Shown here: positions 48,050-59,032 of the stretch, piece by piece
Layout of the letters: each line of letters begins with the position of its first letter
How positions within the stretch are numbered: the stretch's first letter is position 1
Assembly (NCBI GenBank): GCA_964017045.1
Contig: OZ024794.1
Coordinates: 48,234,013-48,298,012 of the forward strand
DNA from: Omphiscola glabra
Taxonomy: Eukaryota > Mollusca > Gastropoda > Lymnaeidae
DNA length: 64,000 bases
Reading direction: 5' to 3'
Notes under the pieces: generated by a model
What the model was told of the DNA's origin: nothing
Database searches by the model: none
Seen by the model: only the letters and a program-made list of their open reading frames with translations
Made by a program: the position numbers and the translations under genes

Positions 48050-48300
48050 CATAAACTTTGATGACCCGTAGTCTAGCGACATGATAATAAATCAGGGAAT
48101 CAAGGGTTGAGGACTTGTGGTCTTGCGACATGATGACAAATCAGGGAATCAAGTGTCGATGACCCGTGGTCTAGCGGCATGATAACAAATCAGGGAATCA
48201 AGGGTCGATGACCCGTGGTCTAGCGGCATGGTGACAAATCAGGGAATCAAGGGTTGATGACCCGTGTTATAGCGACATGATGACAAATCGGGGAATCTAG
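48050..48300. repeat. Minisatellite, 49-bp unit, about 5 copies
   Basis: Units are gatgacccgtggtctagcg then acatgatgacaaatcaggg and aatcaagggtc. The edge copies are diverged. Confidence 0.93.
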
Positions 48301-48490
48301 AGGTCATCCACCATCTGACTGCCATTTATACCGTAAAAATGAACTCTATTTTTTTGTTGTTGAAATTATTGACCTTTGATTCAATGCTTAGCAGTCTGGA
48401 ATGATTTTATGGCTGCATGGTTACTATCTCATCTTAAAGTTAAACTAATCGAATCCTTAAAAGTCTTATAGAGACATAGAGAGTGTGACT
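48301..48490. other. Non-coding spacer
   Basis: Nothing recognised. Confidence 0.5.
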
Positions 48491-48985
48491 AGACGTTAGG
48501 GCCCTTATAATCCACGCTGACTGAACCAAATACTGTGTGACAAACCATTAGGGCCCTTATAATCCACGCTGACTGAGCCAAATACTGTGCGAACAACCAT
48601 TAGGTCCCTAATCCACGTTGACTGAGCCAAATACAGTGTGACAAACCATTAGGGCCCTTATAATCCACACTGACTGAGCCAAATACAGTGCAACAAAGCA
48701 TTAAGAACATAATGCACGTTGACTGAGCCAAAGACAGTGTGACAAGCCATTAGGTCCTAATGCAGGTTGACTGAGCCAAAGACTGTGCGACAAACCATTA
48801 GGGCCCTTATAATCCACACTGACTGAGCCAAATACAGTACAACAAAGCATTAAGAACATAATGCACGTTGACTGAGCCAAAGACAGTGTGACAAGTCATT
48901 AGGTCCTAAATCCACGTTGACTGAGCCAAAAAGACAGTGTGACAAACCATTAGGTCTCTAATCCACGTTGACTGAGCCTCTTTCT
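48491..48985. repeat. Minisatellite, variable 45-55-bp unit, about 10 copies
   Basis: The core ccacgctgactgagccaaat is followed by actgtgcgacaaaccattag and then either ggcccttataat or gtcctaat. Unit length varies by presence or absence of the cttata segment, and a two-unit block (48660-48760) recurs at 48800-48895. Confidence 0.9.
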
Positions 48986-49514
48986 GGATCTTTAAAGTAC
49001 CATTAAATCTAAAACTAAACAAAAAGCTTTCTTGAGCTAACAAAGCTGTACTGAAAGCAGTGGGGGGGGGGGGGGGTGCTGCTGCAGTCTGAAACTCAGT
49101 GGAGCAAAGCCTGGCGCAACATCACTGCTTGACTTGGTTGATGTGCACCACTTTTGATATAACCCCGGCCACGCGCCACGGGTTCTTTGATCGTGAGTAC
49201 CTGCTTCTTGGCATACCGCAGTGCTGAGTACGTTCCTCACACTTTCCTTCTTTGAGATTTTAGCGTTGCAATATAGGTGGCGGCGCTCTGACGACCCTTT
49301 GTGGGTTTTCTTGAGGGTGGGCGTGGGGAGGGCGTGTGTTTGTAAGGGAGCGCAGTTGCATGATTCTCTATCTTTATTTATTGTATGTGCCGGGGCTCGT
49401 GACTAGCGAAAGCTGCGCCCCGGGGGGCAAAACATGAATTTAGGCGCTTACTTCCCACTAAAGTATATTAATACATATCTTTTGGATTTAATATATGATG
49501 AGTTTGTAGCCACA
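48986..49514. other. Non-coding spacer with G-run
   Basis: G-run at 49062-49076. 49080-49430 is GC-balanced without a recognised product. It ends in a gcgccccggggggc motif. Confidence 0.4.
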
Positions 49515-49625
49515 CCACCAAATGGCGCCCCTCACCACCAAATGGTGCCCCTCACCACCAATTGGTGCCCTTTACCACAAAATAGCGCCCCTTACCACAA
49601 AATGGCGCCCTAACCACAAAATGGA
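49515..49625. repeat. Minisatellite, about 20-bp unit (accacaaaatggcgcccctc), interrupted
   Basis: About 6 copies here and 1-2 more at 49856-49884, beyond an insertion. Confidence 0.85.
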
Positions 49626-49852
49626 GCTACTCATTCCTGCCAAAGACAGTAAGGGACCTCAACAAGCTCCAAAAGCAACAGTTGAGGCGACTACACTTGA
49701 CACATTTGCGGCTATTGCCTCCTGTCTTGCAACCAGTGAATTATCCCTTTGAAAACCACGCACATTAACATCGCGAACCCCTCTGAAACATAGGAGCCAT
49801 AATAATCAATTCATTGATCTAGGGCCCTCAAAACATAGATGAAGAAGAAGAA
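49626..49852. mobile_element. Insertion within the 20-bp array, possibly a LINE/SINE 3' end
   Basis: About 227 bp of unrelated sequence separates array copies. It ends in gatgaagaagaagaaat, a GAA-type simple tail such as some non-LTR elements carry. No protein motif or TSD is clear, so the class is uncertain. Confidence 0.4.
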
Positions 49853-49884
49853 ATAGCGCCCTCACCACAAAATGGCGCCCCTTA

Positions 49885-50135
49885 CCCTTTACGTAAGGCA
49901 CTGATAAGATCTGAGCCTGAATTGAGCAAGGGCTTCGGTAGTGTTTTAAAAAAAAAAAAATTCTATGACGGATTCAGGTTTTAGATGTGGGAACATCTTT
50001 AGCATCAACCGGAAATTATACTTTTGTTATGGTGACACACAATGTAGCATTTTGTTGTTGTTGTTTTATTTGTTAAAAAACATTATCAACATTCAAGATG
50101 TCATATTAAGATGTTATAGTTTTTTGGGGCATCGA
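49885..50135. other. AT-rich non-coding spacer
   Basis: A-run near 49949. No gene is seen. Confidence 0.5.
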
Positions 50136-50900
50136 TTGTTATCTTGTTTAACAGTTGAAGGTTATACCTTTGACGGAGTAACAGCAAGTGTCAGAAGGAT
50201 ACCACACTAGTCAGAGTCCCTTGAGATCTTGTTTAACAGTTGAAGGTACCTTTGACGGAGTAACAGCAAGTCTCAGAAGCATACCACACTAGTCAGAGTC
50301 ACTTGAGATCTTGTTTAACAGTTGAAGGTACCTTTGACGGAGTAACAGCAAGTCTCAGAAGCATACCACACTAGTCAGAGTCCCTTGAGATCTTGTTTAA
50401 CAGCTGAAGGTTATACCTTTGACGGAGTAACAGCAAGTCTCAGAAGCATACCACACTAGTCAGAGGCCCTTGAGATCTTGTTTAACAGTTGAAGGTTATA
50501 CATTTGACGGAGTAACAGCAAGTCTCAGAAGCATACCACACTAGTCAGAGGCCCTTGAGATCTTGTTTAACAGTTGAAGGTACCTTTGTCGGAGTAACAG
50601 CAAGTCTCAGAAGCATACCACACTAGTCAGAGGCCCTTGAGATCTTGTTTAACAGTTGAAGGTACCTTTGACGGAGTAACAGCAAGTCTCAGAAGCATAC
50701 CACACTAGTCAGAGGCCCTTGAGATCTTGTTTAACCGGTGAAGGTTATACCTTTGACGGAGTCCTTGTAACAGCAAGTCTCAGAAGCATACCACACTAGT
50801 CAGAGTCCCTTGAGATCTTGTTTAACAGCTGAAGGTACCTTTGACTGAGTAACAGCAAGTGTCAGAAGGATACCACACGAGTCAGAGGCCCTTGATAACG
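50136..50900. repeat. Minisatellite, about 80-85-bp unit, 9 copies
   Basis: Units run atcttgtttaacagttgaag, ggagtaacagcaagtctcag, aagcataccacactagtcag. Two length classes differ by a 5-bp segment (ggttatacctttg versus ggtacctttg). One copy carries an extra tccttg. Confidence 0.95.
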
Positions 50901-51339
50901 TTTCCGACACCACTGTCTTATTAAGTTGTGTTGTTGTTTTTTTAACAAATAAAGGAAAAAAAATAGTGAGGAGATTACTTTAACTCTAGGACGAAAAATT
51001 GAAGTCTTAGAAATCAAATCTACTCTGTTTTACAAAAATTTAGACGTACCCCCATAACATAAAGCTTTTAAAGCTTCGCTCCAATAAAAGTATTCAAAAT
51101 GTCTTAATGGGGACGCAATAATCCATAACAAATTTATATTACAATGGAGATGATAAAAAAATTGCTATTTTTTTCCTTTCTTTTTAAAATTCTTTCTAAA
51201 AATATTTTTGTTTTAAATCAGCGTACACGAGACTTCTATTCTACAATTTTATTTTAAATTTATTATCATTATTATTATGTGGGCTGACTTTAAAAAAAAC
51301 CCATTGAGTCATCTACAAACCACCATGACACGACCGAGC
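50901..51339. other. AT-rich non-coding spacer
   Basis: No gene or repeat recognised. Confidence 0.55.
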
Positions 51340-51770
51340 CGTGGAGCAAAATGGCGATGATGATAGGGTTTAAAAGCGATGCGACTCCTCATGAAAGACA
51401 TTCGAGACGAGGCTCTGTTTTATTGGGCGGTAAAACTGGCCACAGCGCGACAGACAACGTGCCAACAACGTTGTAGCGAGTTAGCGGACCGCACCAACTA
51501 ATGGCGCGTACCTCACCTGTATAGGGGCGGCGTCGTGTCGTGGGGGTGGGGGGCAGTGGGGGGCCATAACCAGGCAGTCAACGGGAAATTAAAAGGTGCT
51601 TAAACCGACGTTAAGTTGGCACCTGGAACCCATCGCCTTCTTCACGCGTCTCAGCGTCACACGTTGGTCAGCGGGCGTAACATAGCATTATTTGTGACTT
51701 TAGTTTGCCACAACGGCATGTAAAGGCAGAGAAGGAGTTAATTTAGGGCGGAGCGTACGGTGACTTTGGG
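51340..51770. other. GC-richer non-repetitive block
   Basis: Sequence such as aaaatggcgatgatgatagg and cgagacgaggctctgtttta stands out from the AT-rich surroundings. It has no tandem or terminal repeats and no recognisable ORF. It may be regulatory; this is inference from composition only. Confidence 0.3.
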
Positions 51771-51889
51771 GGGGGGGGGAGAATTCCTATCAATGTTTAT
51801 ATCTGAACCAGAGTTTACCAGCCCGTTTTGCCACACCCCCACCCAAGAAAATAAGATTTTTAAAAATTATATTTTTTAATGATGCCACC

Positions 51890-52073
51890 CAGTGGCGTAG
51901 CAAGCTTAACTCACGCCCGGGCGCACAATACTTTTTTAGCGCCCCCAATACCTTTTAGCGCCCCCCCTATTCGAAAACCATACAATTTTATAGTAAAATA
52001 TACCATTTGGCGCCCCATTGTGAGTAGCGCCCGGGGCATGATGCCCCCCTTGCCCCCCCTCACTACGCCACTG
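51890..52073 (+). mobile_element. MITE, CAGTGGCGTAGC family, copy 2 (184 bp)
   Basis: Termini cagtggcgtagc and actacgccactg are inverted. A perfect 8-bp duplication, atgccacc, lies at 51882-51889 and 52074-52081. The interior matches the 16330 copy (tattcgaaaaccat, tataccatttggcgcc, ggggcatgatgcccccct) with a short internal duplication of 'ataccttttagcgcccc'. Confidence 0.94.
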
Positions 52074-52081
52074 ATGCCACC

Positions 52082-52494
52082 CCAATTCTTTTCAGTGCAA
52101 GAGCTGTAAATAAAAATATGTGCGTCGATGCTTCCTTCAGGAAGATGCCTAATACGCGTTAGGTATTGACATTAAACTTTGATAAACTTACCATGAGTAA
52201 AATATAGTCGTGTTGCAATAAATTACTAAAAGTAACAATGGTTAAGTTTTTAAAATCTGTCCTGTCTAACATCACACAGCCCGCTTTTGAAAGACTAAAA
52301 TTCACACCCACATGCTTCAATCTTCTAATTAACACCCCCCCCCCCCCCCCACAAACACACATCACATTGCACACCCCATCGTGGCGTACGCCCCTCGATG
52401 TGCAACGCAAAGGGAAAGCGTTTTTTTTTTTTTAATATACGGGACCAAAGTGTTCAGAACATATTTCTCACAAACATTTCTTGGTTTTAAAAGT
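52082..52494. other. Non-coding spacer with C-run and T-run
   Basis: Poly-C at 52336-52351. No gene is seen. Confidence 0.5.
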
Positions 52495-53098
52495 GGGAGA
52501 GAAGAGCAGTGAAAGAGAGAAGAGCACTGAAAGAGACAAGAGCAGCGAACGAGAGAAGAGCAGTGTACGAGAGAATAGCGGTGAAAGAGAGAAGAGCACT
52601 GAAAGAGAGAAGAGCAGCGAACGAGAGAAGAGCAGTGTACGAGAGAAGAGCATTGAAAGAGAGAAGAGCAGTGAAATAGAAGAAGAACAGCAAAAGAGAA
52701 AAAAGAAGTGAAAGGGAATAGCATTGAAAGAGAGAAAAGCATTGAAAGAGAGAAATGCAGTGAGAGAGAAGAGCAGAAAAAGAGAGAAGAGCAGCAAAAG
52801 ATAGAAGAGCAGTGTAAGACAGACGAGCAGTAAAGTAGAGAATAGCAGCAAAGGAGAGAAGAGCAAGCCAAACAGAGAACACCAGTGAAAGAGAGAAGAG
52901 CAGCAAAAGAGAGAAGAGAAGCGAAAGAGAGAAGAGAAGCGAAAGAGAGAAGAGCAGGGAAAGAGAGAAGAGCATTGAAAGAGAAGAAGAGCAGTGAAAG
53001 CGAGAAGAGCATTGAAAGAGAGAAGAGCAGCAAAAGAGAGAAGAACAGCGAAAAAGAGGAGAGCAAACGTGAGAAGAGCAGTGAAAGAGCGCAAAACA
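52495..53098. repeat. Polypurine minisatellite, 18-bp unit, about 33 copies
   Basis: The unit is gagaagagcagtgaaaga, with variants gcgaac, gtgtac and gcaaaa. The plus strand is almost entirely purine over 600 bp, so the duplex has triplex (H-DNA) potential. Minus-strand Ser/Leu/Phe-rich ORFs are artefacts. Confidence 0.93.
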
Positions 53099-53929
53099 TA
53101 CATGAAAACCTAATTTTTAAATTCAGCTTATAGCAAAGACTGCTTAAAGGTGCCATTCCCATACCAAAAAATCAGTTGCTACAATTACATAAATGATAAA
53201 TCACGCACAATTACATACATGCAAACAAAAATGCAAAAAAAAAAAATACATAATAATAATTAATAAGGTTTGGGGTTTTTTTGGGTGGTATTTATTTTGG
53301 GTGCTTTTTTTTAAAAAATGCAAAATCTTTTGGAGAAGAACAACGAAGAAGAAATGTGTAACTGTAACATCTCCTGGCCACCTGTGGAAGTCGAATCTAG
53401 ATCTGATGTATGGAACATATAAAGAAAGCAATGCGTCTGCTCCATGACTATAGAGTTTGTAGAAATACTGACTGGCTTTTTTCTCTCTCAATATTGACTT
53501 GCGGTTGCCGGGTCCAAACATAGACAAGGGAGAGAACGGTTTCCAATAATACATTATGCAAAACAGGAGCCATCGGCAGGAGCAAGTCCTCAATAACCGA
53601 GAACCCATAGGAACGAATTCGACTGCTTTAAGAGGTCGCCCTGACAATACGTAGGTGGCTGCCCCGCCTGCCGGTCCCATTTTGCCGGATATGCATTGTA
53701 GCCGGCTCGTGACCACCCTCATACCGGCTCTGTGCTCACCTTGAAGCCGGCCCGTGCGCTTTTGTTTCGGGACCGGGTACCGGAATCAACATCTTACAAA
53801 CCGGCACACGTCTCCCCCTTTCCACGTGTCTCCGCTGTCCTCAAATAAAAAGTTGTGCTGTGGGGAAGCTGGGGGGGGGGGAAGCACCCGCTAGAGGGCA
53901 GGGTGCTCTTGTTTGTGGTTAACGGCTTC
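53099..53929. other. Non-coding spacer
   Basis: AT-rich to 53340, then balanced with several 'gccggc' motifs (53690-53760). A 173-codon minus ORF (53201-53722) has no recognisable domain. Confidence 0.4.
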
Positions 53930-54760
53930 TACCTTTGTCCATCCGGGGACGTTACAGAAAGGTCTTGACGCGAGTCCCGGGTGAGCTCGGCGCGCGGCGC
54001 GTCTCACAATTCATTGCCCCGTGCAATTCTTTCCCTATTCCGCCGCGGCGAGACTCGGCCCGGTGAGAGTGGCGCACGCCCCCGGCACAGGTATGACACC
54101 AGCACTGGGTATACAGCCCGGGCCTGCAGCCGCCCTCCGCAGCGTTGTTATGGAAATCTGAAAAATCATTTTCTAATAGCGATAACTCGGCTATGGAGAC
54201 TTAATAGTGATTTTATAAGACAAGTTGCCAGGTGAGCGTCGTAGCTCGCTATGAAGGTGTCCCCCCTCCCCCTTTTTTTTTTCTTCCTCCTCCCCTTACT
54301 ATTCCATGTTAAAAAGCAAAATAGTTTCTGTTAAATTTTTTTTTTTTTAAACTACCTCCGCTTCCTCTTTTCTGAATCTTTTCCACTAAAAAAAAAAAGT
54401 TATTAAAAAATGGGCTAATACCGAGGCGCACACATTATTCTTCCAGCGCGAGGATATGCAAATAAGCTGGAGCTAGACGCCAAATAACGACTTCATAAAG
54501 GTGTTTTGTCCTGTGCTCGAAAGATTTTCCTTTCAGCGCCGAAGGTTGGAGCGCGGAGAACCCGAGGGAAAGAAAGGCGAGAAGTAGCCGAGAACATCCC
54601 GCACGACTCCTCGGGGTCATTTATTATAATCCAGCTCCTGGGCGCGTTTTGTCACCGTCTTTGACCGGTGGGGCCGCCTTTACAAACCCTGGAATCTCGG
54701 CCTCGTAGCTTACACTCACGCATCGTATTGTCAGCGAGGCGAGGCAGAAGGAGACACGCT
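53930..54760. promoter_or_regulatory. Candidate regulatory block or 5' exon, GC-rich and non-repetitive
   Basis: It contains an octamer/POU site atgcaaat at 54456-54463, AT-core motifs (ttaatagtgattttataag near 54202) and atttattataat near 54619, all within GC-rich sequence. A consensus splice donor, ccag|gtgagc, lies at 54231/54232, at the end of an 84-codon plus-strand ORF (53981-54235). Either a developmental enhancer or a first exon would fit; no homology is recognised. Confidence 0.35.
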
Positions 54761-55929
54761 CAGGAAGAGGTGAAGGTTGGCGTATTCTTGACATCTAGCA
54801 GAGCGACAGCAAATTACAATTGAACCTTTTTCTGTTTCTTGAGGGTCGGATTTTTTTTTTAAAGTAAAAAAAACAAAAACGAGTCCGGTGCTTGGGGGGG
54901 GGGGGGGGGGAGAAGGAATGCGGAGTGGGTTAAGTCTTGAAATGACAACTCTCTGTAATGTTCTTTATGTACTGTAGTTTTGTAGTTTTGGTGTAGAGTA
55001 ATCGCTATTCACTTTAAGTCACAAGTGACGTTAGTGTCGATAAGGGCATTTTTTTGGTACCATTTTGGTCCTCACCATTCACTTGCACATAAATTATTTA
55101 GTTATTGCGGTAAGCTTCAACAAAAAAAAAACTGCTAATTTTTTTAAGAATGGTTTAAATTTAAAAACAAAAAAAACAACACATGGATTCTTGTTAACAA
55201 GTCGCGGTTAAAGTGATCACTTTATTTAGTCTTTGTCATAGTTCCTTCATTAAAAAAAAATTTCAGTCAGTTAGCTGATCGGTTGTGTGATTAAACGGTT
55301 GAGTTTCCACCAGTATCATAACTTATAATGTCAGACCTAATGATATCAAACCTCCGTGGATTTCAAGGGTTCAGATCTAACCGGAACCCATTTGAGGGGG
55401 GGGGGGGAGAGAGAGAGAGAGAAAACTTAGCGGAAACCATGGGTCCAGACCTTAGCGAAACTCACATCACCCCAACGAAGCCAAAAACGGTTCGTGACGG
55501 AAAGACTCAAATTCCTAAAGGGCAAATAACATATTCATTACTCTACATTGTATAATGTACTGTATGTTATGGACGTGCCTTACGTTGTGTTCATCAGGAA
55601 TCTCGGGTAAAATATTGGTGAACAATAAAGTAGAAAAATACCAAAAGTGTTTTGTGAGGAATTTATTAACACTTTCTCAGTCTGAGATTGAACATGTCAC
55701 TTCTTCAGCGAATCAGCTAATGACTGACAATTGAAATGTTGTTACAAAATATAAAGAAATTGACGCATTCGAGCTATGTCAGCATATAAAGGATTAACAA
55801 GTCATTTGTAACGATTAGTTTCACAATTATGGCACACTAATATTTCTGAAATGAGTGGATCGTTCTCAAGACTTCTGGATTTTTAATAACATTACAAAAT
55901 AAATTTGTCACACGAATCACTGAGATTAC
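54761..55929. other. AT-rich non-coding spacer
   Basis: G-run at 54894-54910 and (GA)n near 55405. No gene is seen. Confidence 0.5.
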
Positions 55930-56265
55930 ATTTGACAACCAGCATGTGTTTCAACGTATTGACTTTGACAACCAGCATATGTTTCAATGTATTGACTTTG
56001 ACAACAAGCATATATTTCAATGTATTTACTTTTACAACCAGCATATGTTCCAGTGTGTTGACTTTGACAACCTACATATGTTTCAGTGTGTTGACTTTGA
56101 CAACCAGCATATGTTTCAGTGTATTGACTTTGACAACCAGCATTTGTTTCAATGTATTGACTTTGACAACCAGCATATGTTTCAATGCACTGACTTTGAC
56201 AACCAGCATATGTTTCAATGCATTGACTTTGACACCCAGCATATGTTTCAATGTGTTGACGTTCA
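55930..56265. repeat. Minisatellite, 33-bp unit, about 10 copies
   Basis: Units are tttgacaaccagcatatgtt then tcaatgtattgac. The 11-codon period keeps both strands open (190- and 115-codon ORFs), which I treat as an artefact. Confidence 0.95.
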
Positions 56266-57340
56266 GTTGCCATTTATCTGGTGCCCACATGTTGCAAGTC
56301 ATAGAAAATACTCTTTTAGGGGGAGCATTTCTCCCTGGAAGACATAATGCAAATTCATGCCATGAGATGCACATTATCACACAGAACATAATGGTTGACA
56401 GAGAGCTGAACGATTTCCATTCATTGTTTCTCTACTGGCACTACTACTTGGAATTCTGCCGCATCACCACTCATTAACTTTCTCTGCAGTGACATATCGT
56501 TGTTTATTGAAGATCGCTCCATATAAGTTCATAGTCATTTAACTTGTCAGGAAATATATTAGTCACAAAAAACAAGGCACTTTTAAACTTCTTCACATGA
56601 TGGTTGTGATCTCAAAGGCACCCCCCCCCCCAAACCAAAAAATAATATGTATACCTTCAAATTGATGACACAAGTGATCTATAGGTAATGTGCATTTTTT
56701 TCATAAAATTCAATCATTTGTGAATAGAGCTTCTTAGTATCAATCTCCTTTCTAAATGCTTTATAACTCACTATTGAGCATATTGGTATCAATAAATTTC
56801 TCTTACTCCTTCAACTGACTTTGAACTATCATGGGAATGAACTGTGTCTCGCTATCTCCTTGCATTTGTCATTAAGGTCTTTCAAAGATCTTTACACGTC
56901 AACACGCGGGTTGAAGAATAGATTTTCAATTTACAGTTGCTTGAAATGATGCTGTATGATTGTGTAGACAATTTGACTATAGCTCTGCGGATGAATCTTC
57001 AAAATAAATAAATACATTTTTTTTTTAAAGACAAAGAAGCTTGTAGCTAGACATGGCATTTTTTGGTCGAATTTTTTATATCCCTCAAATAATCTATATA
57101 TTTGACGCCCAAAACGTGTGACCCAAATTTCAAATTTCTGCACTATTTTACCCACATCATTTTTATTTTCAAAGATAGTTACACAAAATTTTCAGGAGAC
57201 ATTCCCAAACTAATATACAACACAATGAACAACAAAACTTTTATATTACATCAAGACTTGTTATTTTGGATAATTTTCTTTGCAGGTATGTTAAAAAAAA
57301 TCGTGTACAGCAATATACAGAAAAATTATTATTTGTAAAG
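56266..57340. other. AT-rich non-coding stretch
   Basis: C-run near 56620. No exon recognised. The last part may be downstream of the minus-strand gene. Confidence 0.5.
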
Positions 57341-57362
57341 GCAAAAACAAAAATAGACCATG

Positions 57363-57368
57363 TTTATT
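57363..57368 (-). terminator. Candidate polyadenylation signal of the minus-strand gene
   Basis: AATAAA on the minus strand (tttatt on plus), about 210 nt after the stop codon at 57579-57581. Confidence 0.5.
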
Positions 57369-57578
57369 GTATTTTAATTAAATGTATGATTCAGTTACAT
57401 TCAGAATCAATTCTTATATTTATAAAAGGTAAGTAGAAGTCTTTTTAAATGTAAAATTGAATACATGAACTTCTAAAAACGACTAAGATCACTCATAAGG
57501 TAAGACTAATACACACATACCAGTACCGCTAAGAGATGAAATTTTGAAAGGGAATGAGGATGTTCTGCCTGTCATTTT

Positions 57579-57678
57579 TTATGTAGACTGCCTGGTCTTG
57601 TTGATGATGCCCACAATCACTCCTTCATAAACTTTGTCTTTGCCATCTACATCCAAACGTGCCTCATACGACTTGACT
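57579..57678 (-). CDS. Probable terminal coding exon of an unrecognised gene
   Basis: Reading minus, a pyrimidine-containing stretch and acceptor (ccttgttatag) are followed by an open frame encoding VKSYEARLDVDGKDKVYEGV, then IVGIINKTRQST and a TAA stop. Codons look unbiased by repeats, the composition is GC-balanced within AT-rich flanks, and a poly(A) signal follows about 210 nt on, so this looks like the last exon of a real gene. Upstream exons would lie at higher coordinates and were not identified; introns may be long. I do not recognise the family. A second AG two bases inside offers an alternative acceptor. Confidence 0.6.
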
Positions 57679-57917
57679 CTATAACAAGGATTTGATTTTG
57701 TCATTCAAAATTGCTAAAAAGCCTGTTTTAAATTAGATCTATAATTACTTTTAAAAATCTAAAAAGTCCTTTTGTAAGAAATTGTAATTGAATCAAAATC
57801 ATTATTTTTTGTTTTCATTTGCATAGACTATAAATGACCTTCATTAAAAAAAATTAAATCTTTTAAAAACATCTTTTAATATCTCATTTAAATGGATGTA
57901 ACCATTAAACCAGTTGA
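57679..57917. other. AT-rich spacer, probably intron of the minus-strand gene
   Basis: Lies directly 5' of the acceptor on the minus strand. Nothing else is seen. Confidence 0.4.
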
Positions 57918-58121
57918 CTATGGCCCTTAAGCCTACGCCTACGCCCTATCAGCCCTTGCCAAACAGCGTCTCACAACCGGCCTCACTCTCCCATGGGCGT
58001 AAACATGGGTTTTAGCAATCAGTCCTGCTCATCTTCCTTTCACAATTACTCGAGTGGTGTCCACTTGACCATGACCAACATTGACCTCCACTTGGCCCCG
58101 GGGGAGGCGCTGGTGCAGCAG
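57918..58121 (+). other. Exon-like ORF with splice donor, unassigned
   Basis: An open frame includes ATG at 57993 and encodes MGVNMGFSNQSCSSSFHNYS, then a segment ending LHLAPGEALVQQ. It stops at a consensus donor, gcag|gtgaga, at 58121/58122. The minus strand of the same stretch is also partly open (RLPRGQVEVNVGHGQVD). It may be a true exon or part of a GC-rich interspersed repeat that continues to 58640. No family recognised. Confidence 0.35.
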
Positions 58122-58139
58122 GTGAGAACCGCGTTACGT

Positions 58140-58640
58140 GTATTCTGATACAATCTACCATTGGGTAAGCAAGCGTTCCCAGGAACGTGGCCGAGCGGAC
58201 GTCGCTAAGAGGGCGCTGGCCACTTCAGGCACAGGTACAACCGACAAACGATTACCGCCCGCCATTACAACCCCATAATGAAACATTGACCGGAATTCAC
58301 ATAGCGGTGAATTCTACCGCTTGGCGGCCGTTCGGTAGGGGAAGCTGGTACTTCACGGGTAGGTGCCCACCAAAAGTCACGTCCTTAGTCCATGGGCGTC
58401 GAGCCCCGTGAGGGTAATGGAGTCGTTAAGCTCAAGCTTAGCGGTAACCCACGGAAACGCCATTCGGAGGTCCATTAATTTCGTGACATGCTCGCGGTGA
58501 GCGCCAGGGCGTTATGTTTGGGGCGTAATGCCGAGGGTGTCGGGGCACTCCATTAGATATCCCAAACGTGTGGCGTGAAAAGGGCGTTGACAGTGGACTT
58601 GTGGGCGCATGTCGTACATTCGTACATGTCACCAGGGAGA
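58140..58640 (+). other. GC-rich block with a tRNA-like A-box; possible old SINE or LINE
   Basis: acgtggccgagcggacgtcg near 58181 resembles a Pol III A-box, but no good B-box follows. The remainder is GC-rich and non-repetitive. Composition resembles the 43512 insertion. No target duplication seen. Confidence 0.3.
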
Positions 58641-58827
58641 TCTATGATAATGTTATTTCGGATGAAAATAAAAATGTCTGTGAATTGTTACTTTTTTAAA
58701 TAAAGAGAAACGAACCAATGGAATAAATATAGATAATAAAGGTCAAGTTTTATTGATACATCTGGTAAATTCTATCAACCCATTCCCAGCTGCTGTAGAT
58801 CAATCCCCATCATCGATCCATCTAGGC

Positions 58828-59024
58828 CAGCGGTTCTCAGCCTTTGGGTCGCGACCCCTTTGGGGGGTCGCACGACCCTTTACATGGGTCGCCAAAGACC
58901 ATCTGAAAACAAATATACTCTACAGTTAAATAGTATCAACGAAAATAATGTTGTGGTGGGGGGTCGCCACAACATGAAGAACTGTATTAAAGGGTCGCAG
59001 CATTAGAAAGGTTGAGAACCACTG
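58828..59024 (+). mobile_element. SPIN-like hAT MITE, copy 4 (197 bp), perfect TSD
   Basis: Ends are cagcggttctcagcctttgg and aaggttgagaaccactg. The subterminal gtcgcgacccctttggggg and gggtcgcagcattag agree with the other copies. A perfect 8-bp duplication, atctaggc, lies at 58820-58827 and 59025-59032. Only about 200 bp, with no ORF. Confidence 0.95.
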
Positions 59025-59032
59025 ATCTAGGC

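Noticed and set aside
52362..53162. 266-codon Ser/Leu/Phe minus-strand ORF resembling membrane segments
   Set aside because: Complement of a polypurine minisatellite. Hydrophobicity follows from CTT/CTC/TCT codons.
55905..56477. 190-codon Cys/Phe/Thr-rich ORF
   Set aside because: Product of the 33-bp array, with competing ORFs in other frames.
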